This document shows, piece after piece, positions 24,206-64,000 of a stretch of 64,000 nucleotides of DNA. The translations under genes were made by a program, and so were the position numbers. Each line of letters starts with the position of its first letter. The first letter of the stretch is position 1. The DNA lies in the NCBI GenBank assembly GCA_029582155.1, contig CM055897.1:5005001-5069000 (forward strand), given 5' to 3'. Source of the stretch: Panopea generosa (Eukaryota > Mollusca > Bivalvia > Adapedonta > Hiatellidae). Below the pieces are notes generated by a model, which did no database searches, was not told where the DNA came from, and saw only the letters and a list, made by a program, of their open reading frames with translations.

Positions 24206-26095
24206 AGACTGGACAGGGTTGCAATGTTCCACTGCCAAATAGTGAGAGGAAGAAACTGGACTTATAGTCATCAAAAGTTACCTATAGGTAGTTTTGTGTC
24301 ACTTATAGTAGCCTGATTAAATCAGACGTGAATGGACAGCTTTTTTATTGGTTGGATATCCAATCTGCTATCCATAATGCCAGCTCATGAGACACAAAAT
24401 GAAAAATCTTTAAACGGCTCTTTAGAGAAGTGCAATATGCCGCACTTATTCTTCTAGGTGCTCAACATATGGTGGTATTTGTATGGTACAAGCACATACA
24501 TGTACAATTTTGAAGAACAGACATAATCGAACATCTGATCAAAAGTCTGCAAGAGACCACCAACCAAGTTTTTTAAGCATTTGTAACACTTACATATCTT
24601 AAGTAGGTGTTCATTGCCCAGCGTATTCCCAACCCATAGACAGTGAACATTATTAATCTTGAAACAGCATAATATAGATAATCTGCTCTATTTCTCAGAA
24701 AGCAGAGCAAGATATCATCTTATGAGGAGCATAACACTTTAGCAATTCTTTTTATAGAAAATAAGACAACTTTACTCACTTCATATATTTTTATTACACA
24801 AATGAGGCATAATGTAGTGTATTATATCAGGTGACATGCCATTTTTTTTAAAAAAGCGAAATGCAGTGGTAGTATGGGGATTGAGACATTTGAATAAAGG
24901 ATCCATTAACAAGACTAGTAAAGTTATGACTTGAGGAACATTATGCATCGTTAATGAATTTTCTTCTTTTTTAAAAAAAAAATATTGATATTTGCAATAA
25001 AAATATGTCAGCGTTTATACGTACCGAATACTAGTTTGGTCTGGTAACTTTTGCTCAGGATCTGCCCTCACATATACACATGTAGTTACTGAGGAGAATA
25101 AAAGGGATGTTCTTAATTACTATCCAGCCGCAAGCAGCTAGAGCAAGCAGCTATTTGATATTTAAAATATCCCCTACAGTGCCCCATTCTATGTTTCACT
25201 TTGAAATTAATTGAGCATGACATTGTATTACCGACCAACACATTTCCAACGCTGTTTTTTTTCTGTTGAAGGTGTTTATTAGACAGAGACGTCCATTAAT
25301 TCGTAAACAAAACCTGTTATTAGGTGTTTAAAATAATGTACTTTCTATTTATTTTTATTTCATTCACAATCTATCTCAGTGGTCAAATTGACATGTAATC
25401 TATCATCTGGAAGAATAACACTGACTTAAATAAGGGCTAAAAATGACAATTTTTGAAGTTTAATGAGTCTAAGTATTAATATATAAATAAAATTAACCAA
25501 TCATTAGAAACTTGACCTTTTGTCTTCAAATTGTTTGCTAGATTGTTCCACTTCAGCTTGAACGGATGTAGCTGGCCATTAACCGAGCAATTCTGCTGCA
25601 TTTCATCAGGAAATTATACCAATTACCAGTCTTTCCAACTCACAAGTTTAATTTAATATCTGGTGATGTGTAACAAATCAATTTGCATTCCTAAACAATC
25701 TCCTTCTACACAATGCTAATTAGTTTAATGAAATGTTACCTAGGTATTGATTAACAAATTACAGTAACTGTTCAAATATAGTATATTGATTACATAAATG
25801 TTTTAAAGTGATTAATGTGGTAATTTGGTGACTGGACTATCTCATTTTTAAATGGATTTTTTTTAATGTAACCAGTGGTTAGATCTAAAGAAGATTGATA
25901 ATAATAATTTCAACGTAATGCTGAATTCATGTGAGGAGCATCATGTTCCCCCTTTTTTATGAACATCTAAGTTCTGCCAACAGTGTGTGCTGGCTACTTA
26001 TTTTGGTAGCCTGTCTATACTGTGAGAATGTTAATAAATTAAATCTATCGGTTGTGAGATATTATAAGTTCTTGATGCCTTAAACAATCATAAGC
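24206..26095. other. AT-rich intergenic, nothing recognised
   Basis: About 1.9 kb without a convincing open frame, array or inverted repeat. Confidence 0.6.
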
Positions 26096-26215
26096 TTTTT
26101 GTGGAGTATGTGTTCCAGTGGTAAAGCATCAGTACCAGGATTACAGGGCTATGAATGATTTAATCTTCCACCACGCCTATAACATTGTGACACTTAGCAA
26201 GGCACATTATCCATA

Positions 26216-27966
26216 TACGAGGGTCATTCAATATATTCTGTCACTGGTCCTCTGATATTTAAGATTTTCACAGGTGCAGGATATTTTTCAGGCCAACCCT
26301 TCAAAGTATTCCCCCGCACAGATACACACTTTTGAAGTCTTGTTGTCAACAACCAAATGCCACAAAGTAGTCTCCCCTCGGAATACTGTTGAGACATTGA
26401 AAATTGCTGACCCAAGGGCATTTCTAGTAGCATAGCGTTTACCTGCGGGCATTTTTATTAGCATAGAAAATAGGAAAAAGTCACAGGGGCTTAAAGAGAT
26501 TATATTGGCATATTACCGTCAGTTCCCTGTCCTAATTACACACCCCCAACATGAAGACACACTTATAACTTAGAGATATAGGCATCTAAAGTGTCTTATT
26601 GCATTACCTCTTTATTACAAACATCGGGTTTCTGAAACCATGTTTTTGTTTTTGTTTACATTCGCCATTTTCAACGAACGACTTTCGGGTTTCCGATCAC
26701 TCATCGGAAAACATCATGAAGACTCGTTCCCGATCTCGTTTTCGAGGCTTTGTTTGTGAAGTTTACGGAGTTCAATGTAAACATTGCGCAAAACTTTATT
26801 GCGGGACGTATCAAAGTTTTGGCCAATATTCAATTACTGTTAATTTGATAACTTTCAAGTAAATAAAGGTTATATGTCAATACATAAGCATTATTTTGTG
26901 CACACTGCATACAGGAAAAGTCTCGATAAACAGCATGTTTGTCTTACTTGCCAATATAATCTCTTTAAGTCAGGGGAATAAGGGGGATGTTCAACCTGAA
27001 TACTGTAACCTTTTCTTGTTCTAAGAAAGATTGTATACTTTCAGTTTTGTGGGCAGAAGCATTGTCATGAATAAGCTGTATACCTTCCAAACCTTTACTT
27101 GGGCGTTTATTTTGATAAAACTTTTTGACAGATTAAAGTACTATAATTATTCTACCCTTTTTGCAAGGAATTTGTACAACAGGACTACTAGAAACTGGCA
27201 TATGAAAACCTTCTTGGTGCTTCTTGTCCTCTTTGCTATGACCGGCCTTGTCTGACTTTCACCAATCCATTGTTTGTTATTGATGCGCCATTAGGCTCAA
27301 AATGATAAACCTGATCTTCATCCCCAGCGAGCATGTCAGACATTTTCCTAGGGTAACAGTTTTCCTAGGATATAAGTTTTTTAGCACAATCTAAATGCTT
27401 GGCCTTTTGGTCAGGTGTCAGTAAGTGGGGTATCCATCTAGCACAAAGCTTCTTTAAATTCAAACAGTTAGTCAGAATACGATGTACAGTGCCTTCTGAA
27501 ATGCCTAGACTATAAGCTATCTGGGAAACAGTATACGGTCCATCTTCTTCTACCATAGCTCTTACAGCACAAATGTTTTCCATTGTTGCTGCAACAACAG
27601 GCCTACCTGGATGGCTATCTTCTTGCAGGCTATGCTGACCCCCACTTAAATTTCTTAACCCAATGAAAAACTGTTAATGTTATGGTAGAGCTATCATGTA
27701 TATGACACAATTCAGAATAAATCTCTTTTAGCGATAACTGCAAAGAAACTCGGGCTTCAATGTAAACCTTTATTTCTGATTTTTCTTCAGGTTTCATTAT
27801 GATATTGAAATATAATATTTTGGTCAATTATAATGTAATTAAATTTGCAGGTGTATTGAATAAACATTCCCAAACAATTGCACAAGTTTTTCATGTTCTC
27901 AAGCAACATTGACACTTCTTTCTACAGAAAGCCATTAGTGACAGATTTTATTGAATGCTCTTCATA
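26216..27966 (-). mobile_element. mariner-like transposon, broken, with nested insert
   Basis: 29-bp terminal inverted repeats lie at 26216-26244 (tacgagggtcattcaatata...) and 27938-27966 and are imperfect, both with TA at the outer end. The minus strand carries a decayed transposase: an N-terminal helix-turn-helix segment (about 27827-27640, with VFHWVKKFK), a second helix-turn-helix (27583-27365, with ISEGTVHRILT and LTPDQK), GDED near 27318, HDNA near 27062, then HPPYSPD after a frameshift, and PCDFF near 26480, followed by a tail with GKRYATRNALGSAIF and GEYFEGL. The three acidic positions fit the D,D34D class. Frameshifts, stops and the nested element show it is inactive. Confidence 0.88.
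26490..26969. mobile_element. 480-bp TIR element nested in the mariner transposase
   Basis: CTTAAAGAGATTATATTGGC plus A at 26490-26510 is repeated as a perfect 21-bp inverted copy at 26949-26969. It interrupts the transposase between the codons for SPD and PCDFF. 'caggggc' and 'tcagggg' flank it, but no clean target duplication is evident and a few codons of the host frame are missing. The interior (including an 87-codon open stretch) has no recognisable domain. Perfect ends mean it is young. Confidence 0.85.
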
Positions 27967-28704
27967 CAATAAGTACCACCGGTAGTTCCAGGGAGTCAAA
28001 GTAGAGAGTGATTTGTTTAATAAGTTCATAACTTGTTTCACCGTCAATGTAAATTGAAATATATACCGTATATTGAAAACAAATGATTTTATTTTTGTTT
28101 TAGATGTAGTGTTTCATAATTATGATAACAATAAGTTTCTCAAGTATTATTTATTATGAAAATCCATTTAAATACTTATTGTATTGCTTAAATTGTGCAA
28201 AGGATGAATCCAGGTTTTAAAAAAAATAGACTGCACATTGTGAGATTGTTTATAAGTTGTCAGAATATTTTGTGTTAGACACCATCTACTGTGATTCTGT
28301 TGTTCCAAGGAATGTTATCTGATTCAGTGCTATTATTGATTTACTGTTTATTTGAATACAAACCAGTAAGTTCAATTTGTTTGTGTCAAACTTGGCATAT
28401 TGACAGAATTAGGAGTAAAAAAAATAAGACGTAAAAATTGAACATTTCATTATACGGAACAATTTAATGGGTTTGTGCTAAATAACGGAATTTAAGATCA
28501 ATTATAGGTGTTTGATTATACTAAATAGGTAGGATGTTTTAAAGGTAAGATTTGTTATATATAAAAGGTAGTGAAGACATTATTTTGTTATAAATTTGTA
28601 TAAACAGATAATGTGTCTTTATAGATTAAGAACTGTTTTTTTATATTTCAATTGCTAGATGTTATGTTTAAGTGTATTTGGAAATGTATCAAACAGAAGG
28701 AATT

Positions 28705-30100
28705 TATCTTAATACTAAGTCTTGTGTAATATCTTAATACTAAGTCTTGTGTTATATCTTTATACTAAGTCTTGTGTAATATCTTAATACTAAGTCTTGT
28801 GTAATATCTTTATACTATGTCTTATGTTATATCTTAATACTAAGTCTTGTGTAATAATTTTATACTAAGTCTTGTGTAATATCGTAATACTATGTCTTGT
28901 GTAATATCTTTATACTAAGTCTTGTGTAATATCTTAAAACTAAGTCTTGTGTAAATTGTAATACTAAGTCTTGTGTTATATCTTTATACTAAGTCTTGTG
29001 TAATATCTTAATACTAAGTCTTGTGTAATATCGTAATACTAAGTCTTGTGTAATATCTTTATACTAAGTCTTGTGTAATATCTTAATACTAAGTCTTGTG
29101 TAATATCTTTATACTAAGTCTTGTGTAATATCGTAATACTATGTCTTGTGTAATATCTTTATACTCAGTCTTGTGTAATATCTTAAAACTAAGTCTTGTG
29201 TAAATTGTAATAATAAGTCTTGTGTTATATCTTTATACTAAGTCTTGTGTAATATCTTAATACTAAGTCTTGTGTAATATCTTAATACTAAGTCTTGTGT
29301 AATATCGTAATACTAAGTCTTGTGTAATATCTTTATACTAAGTCTTGTGTAATATCTTAATACTAAGTCTTGTGTAATATCAAGTCATGTGTAATATCTT
29401 AATACTAAGTCTTGTGTAATATCTTAATACTAAGTCTTGTGTAATATCTTTATACTAAGTCTTGTGTAATATCTTGATACTAAGTCTTGTGTAATATCTT
29501 AATACTAAGTCTTGTGTAATATCAAGTCATGTGTAATATCTTAATACTAAGTCTTGTGTAATATCTTAATACTAAGTCTTGTGTAATATCTTTATACTAA
29601 GTCTTGTGTAATATCTTAATACTAAGTCTTGTGTAATATCTTTATACTAAGTCTTGTGTAATATCTTAATACTAAGTCTTGTGTAATATCGTAATACTAA
29701 GTATTGTGTAATATCTTTACACTAAGTCTTGTGTAATATCTTAATACTAAATCTTGTGTAATATTGTAATACTAAGTCTTGTGTAATATCTTTATACTAA
29801 GTCTTGTGTAATATCTTAATACTAAGTCTTGTGTAATATCGTAATACTAAGTCTTGTGTAATATCTTTATACTAAGTCTTGTGTAATATCTTAATACTAA
29901 GTCTTGTGTAATATCTTAATACTAAGTCTTGTGTAATATCTTTATACTAAGTCTTGTGTAATATCTTAATACTAAGTCTTGTGTAATATCAAGTCTTGTG
30001 TAATATCATAATACTAAGTCTTGTGTAATATCTTAATACTAAGTCTTGTGTAATATCAAGTCTTTTGTAATATCTTACTACTAAGTCTTGTGTAATATCT
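28705..30100. repeat. 25-bp satellite, about 55 units, with higher-order structure
   Basis: The unit is 'aatatcttaatactaagtct' followed by tgtgt. Three main variants differ at the start: cttaatac, ctttatac and cgtaatac. A shortened unit ('aatatcaagtcttgtgt') occurs at least four times. The rare variant pair 'cttaaaac' plus 'aaattgtaa' recurs 249 bp apart (28933 and 29182), showing duplication of ten-unit blocks. Confidence 0.93.
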
Positions 30101-32655
30101 GGCTTCTGTTTCACCAAACTTTTCTTAAGTTTAAATTAAATACTTAAAAACTATTTTTCAATTATTTAATGAATGTCAATGATATTGTTATTATGCAGCT
30201 GCACTTTAGCCAGTCTAAAATCATGATCTGCTGGCTACTTTTCTTAGCTATAAGTTTTTACATAGTTAAATATATACATGTACTTAAATATATCAAACAG
30301 ACTCCAGTTACCTTATTTTGTATTTAGCACAATATTGGTATTAAAATGACAGAATTATTAATTAAAAAGTGCTTTTTTTTTTGTATTTGTCAAATTGCTA
30401 GATATCATGTCAATTAACTTAATTAAACGTAAATAATAGATCTAGTTGATTGAAATTTGTGTTGCTCGTCTCACACACCAATTAATTTTGTACTGTTCTA
30501 CATATAGAGACATGCACTTCTGGAACACTGGATACATTACCAATGGTTCTAAAAGTGCCTTATTCCCATAGATAGTCCTCTGTTGGTCCAAATATGCAGA
30601 AAAAAACATGGGGTTGACCAGGTTGCTTTTTCACAATTTCGATGGTTTGATGGCACCCCTTCATTTTTGACAGTTCTGCCCATTTGTTGCAGTGTATCAC
30701 TACGCATCTTTAAACTGTTATAGCATCATCAAACAGTTCCCAGGGTCACCCAAACTTTGCAGAAATCATGCAAATGTTCCAATGTTCCCATATGCACAAA
30801 GAAATATGACATTTTATGCATTTTTAAAAAAAAATTACCCAACCGCTTTACACAGCTCTAATTTCTTGGGCGTAAAAATCTTGCTACCATCATGCAAGGG
30901 AGGTAATTGTTCAGTGAGACCTGCTGCATTAATATTATCAATATATATTAAAATATGAATAATTCTTTTGAGTCATAGAACCTTATTGATTATCTCTTTA
31001 ATTCTGATATTGTGTATCCACATATCTGCTCGTCATGACCAGTAAACATTTTGACCAGGGTGAGTTAGATTTAAGAAACTAATCTAAAGTTATATTTATT
31101 TAATTTTAAACATTCAAATTTTTTTATTTGTGACAGGAGGACAAGTAACTTTGATAAACATTTCAAGCCTTTGGTTACATCTCACTGCTTAGGTATTTGG
31201 GTTAAGCTCAGTCAAAATATTTATGTGAAAAAGTTTGTAAGTTACTTGTAGGACAGTGGTTCTACTTGGATCATTCATTTTATGGTCTTCCTCTGCCAGT
31301 AAAACTGGATGTCATTGATATAACCTTTAATGTGTCGAACTGGAGTTCTGTTAAAAAATAATGTCATCTCTTTGTACAGAGTGCATGGTGTATAACGGCT
31401 ATATGACAACCAAGAAGTAGTACTTACATTCTCTGGTTAATTGTTATAGTTATAGATTTTTATTTCAAATTTGTATATAAATGTCAGATCAGTGTTTATT
31501 AAAGAGTTGTAAGACTTCCATTGATAACAAATGGAAGGAATATTTGCCAATTTGTAAAATCATAAAAAATCATATTATATTTCCAAAGATAGGGAGGCTC
31601 TAAACATGTCAATTTATTTTATTTGTTAATTCATGTTTTATCATATGAGGAGATACTAATAAAAAACTACTGTTCTGGACAAAATGGGCCATTATACAAG
31701 AATTCAATTTCTACAGGTAAATTGATTGATACGATACGTTATAAAGTTCCCACTGAGCTGTTATATATTTTGAATTTATGTCACCTCTTACAAAGTTTTT
31801 ATGTTGTTTGCGTTTGTCATTATGTACTCTTAATGGAATGTTCAAACAAGTTTATCACAATTTATTGTTGGATGATATTAAAAAACGAGCAAATGTTTGC
31901 TTGACTGAGAGCAATTTGATTTTACGACCGTTGTAATATGTCACTTGAAGTGAACCTTTACATTTTGTGTATCAGAAAAGGCGAAGATTATTAATTTTAC
32001 TCTATATTTATTACGATACATTTTACTTACTTGGCATACACTAGAGAAACAATTCGATATGTCTGTATTAAATTTTATTCTTTTATTTCTCATCATGCTG
32101 ATAGCATAATTCCAGCAATTACAATATGTCAAGAATATTTTGACATTTTTAAATTAATAATATTTATCTAATAGGTTATATGTCACTCGTAACTTGGCAA
32201 AATGTTGTTAATGTTTCAAAGATGGAATGACAAATGTTATTTATAGCTGTCTGAAAGTGGCATTTGTATAATTTGGGTTCATATTTAGGTTTTCATGTTA
32301 TTTAATCATGTCTGAAAAAAATATCTAAAAATAATAATAATGGTTAAAAAATATTGATACACCAATAATATTGATCAGTTTTAAAATTTTATTTTCAGAA
32401 AATTAAATTTTTTTTTTCTCTTTTAATAAATATAAAAAATAGCACTTTCTTTTTAAGTAATGATTTGGAAACTGTAATAAGCACTAAAACTTAACACAAA
32501 ATTACTTATACCAAGTTTCATTGGAGTGAAAATGTCAAAAAAAACTTTGCTCCACACCATCCCAAAAAAGTTCTTCGGGGTATAACTTTGATACTTAAAT
32601 AATTTTATGTTTACAATCTCTTTGTAAAGTTTTAATATATATTTGCATTTAACAG
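30101..32655. other. intergenic upstream of LRRC9; one SINE, otherwise nothing recognised
   Basis: AT-rich. An open stretch at 30692-30958 shows no domain. A GC-richer patch near 30590-30910 may be an unrecognised dispersed repeat. No clear promoter motif for LRRC9 was found. Confidence 0.5.
31165..31330 (+). mobile_element. SINE family B, truncated
   Basis: 'tgggttaagctcagtc' then 'aaaatatttatgtgaaaaag' and 'gtaagttacttgtaggac' match the family B copy at 19175-19350. The box A end is decayed. Confidence 0.5.
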
Positions 32656-32737
32656 AATACCTGAAGAGACATGAAGAAACAATGAACAAACTAAAGATGT
32701 GGTCATCAATACAGACGTGATACAATAACAGTGCAAT
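32656..32737 (+). other. LRRC9: LRRC9 5' UTR (second half, after an acceptor)
   Basis: A pyrimidine-poor but usable acceptor 'tatttgcatttaacag' ends at 32655, so the 5' UTR is probably spliced from an upstream exon not identified. Two short upstream ATGs precede the chosen start at 32738 and are closed by in-frame stops. Confidence 0.4.
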
Positions 32738-63571
<30,834 letters not shown>

Positions 63572-63755
63572 GTATGCATTACTTACAACAAAAAAAATAA
63601 TGATTACTAATTCTGTAGTTTTGGCTTGGAACAATTCATTTTAATTAATTTATAATCAGAATGTATACTTGAAAACACATACCAGACAAATATTGATGTA
63701 TCGCTGTATTTGGATATCTCATCTTTCTGTGAAATATATTTGTATGCTGATAAAG

Positions 63756-63756
<1 letters not shown>

Positions 63757-63790
<34 letters not shown>
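63757..63790. repeat. (TA)n microsatellite
   Basis: Uninterrupted TA dinucleotides in the intron after LRRC9 exon 28. Confidence 0.9.
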
Positions 63791-63793
<3 letters not shown>

Positions 63794-63914
63794 GTTATAT
63801 ATAAATACTTTTGGTCCACCAAAATAATGTTACAATCCTTGACAAATCTGATTTCAATGAATAAGAAAGACAAGAAATTTAAGAAAAAAATCAACTCAGA
63901 ATTTTAATTTTTTA

Positions 63915-64000
63915 TCAAAGCTGCAATAGTGTAGTGGATAGATATTGGCTGCTCACGCCAAAAGTTGCAGGTTCAATCCCCAGCACGACCTGATGCCTGT
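63915..64000 (+). mobile_element. SINE family D, cut by the window end
   Basis: 'tagtgtagtggatagatatt', 'aaagttgcaggttcaatccc' and 'cctgatgcctgt' match the head at 41836. The body lies outside the window. Confidence 0.6.

Larger units (their letters stand above)
26098..28030 (+). mobile_element. SINE family C copy split by a mariner element
   Basis: The left part 26098-26215 has 'gttccagtggtaaagcatca', then 'cacttagcaaggcacattat', matching the SINE at 38270-38410 ('gcccagtggtaaagtatcca', 'gagcaagacattttatccac'). The right part 27967-28030 continues with 'aataagtaccacc', 'ccagggagtcaaagt' and 'gtgatttgttta', matching 'cttattactggttttacc' and 'gtgatttgtctaa' there. The mariner element therefore landed inside this SINE. 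Confidence 0.6.

Noticed and set aside
26599-26862. 87-codon open frame
   Set aside because: Lies inside the 480-bp TIR element and shows no transposase or other domain.
28705-30100. CRISPR-like array
   Set aside because: Units abut without unique spacers and the sequence is eukaryotic.
30692-30958. 88-codon open frame upstream of LRRC9
   Set aside because: No domain or splice context; a dispersed repeat is more likely.

Overview
The window is eukaryotic nuclear DNA. It has spliced genes with GT-AG introns, long AT-rich introns, tRNA-derived SINEs, TIR elements and many minisatellites. The repeat repertoire suggests a bivalve mollusc: a Helitron/Helentron-like element with a central array of ~150-bp units, and several dispersed repeats I recall from bivalves. 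That placement comes from pattern memory, not a search.

Three protein genes are supported. (1) The 3' part of a VRK1-type kinase, + strand: six exons, 4024-8530, starting at the DYG (subdomain VII) exon; the upstream exons lie before the window. (2) A complete BCS1L-type mitochondrial AAA chaperone, - strand: four coding exons, 21932-15186, 420 codons. It converges on VRK1. (3) A large LRRC9-type leucine-rich repeat gene, + strand: 28 coding exons, 32738-63571, about 1271 codons, with the 3' end beyond the window. All proposed exon joins keep frame. The three genes show no obvious functional relation; the window looks like ordinary gene neighbourhood rather than a cluster.

Layout: 1-3024 repeats and a Helentron-like element in a VRK1 intron; 4024-8530 VRK1; 8.5-15.1 kb intergenic repeats, including a 36-bp minisatellite of ~2.3 kb; 15.2-22.5 kb BCS1L with a 144-bp and a 44-bp repeat in its introns; 22.5-32.6 kb intergenic, with a LINE remnant, a three-layer nest (SINE, mariner, TIR element) and a 25-bp satellite; 32.7-64 kb LRRC9, whose introns hold a 21-bp array of ~2 kb, several TIR elements, a second Helentron-like copy and two minisatellites that copy the exon end plus its splice donor.

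No new multi-gene system was found. The most unusual observations are the two splice-donor-copying repeats in LRRC9 (56.3 kb and 62.5 kb), the near-perfect hairpin inside a TTAA-flanked MITE (59.7 kb), the nested transposon stack (26.1-28.0 kb) and the two long arrays that stay open in several frames because their period is a multiple of three.
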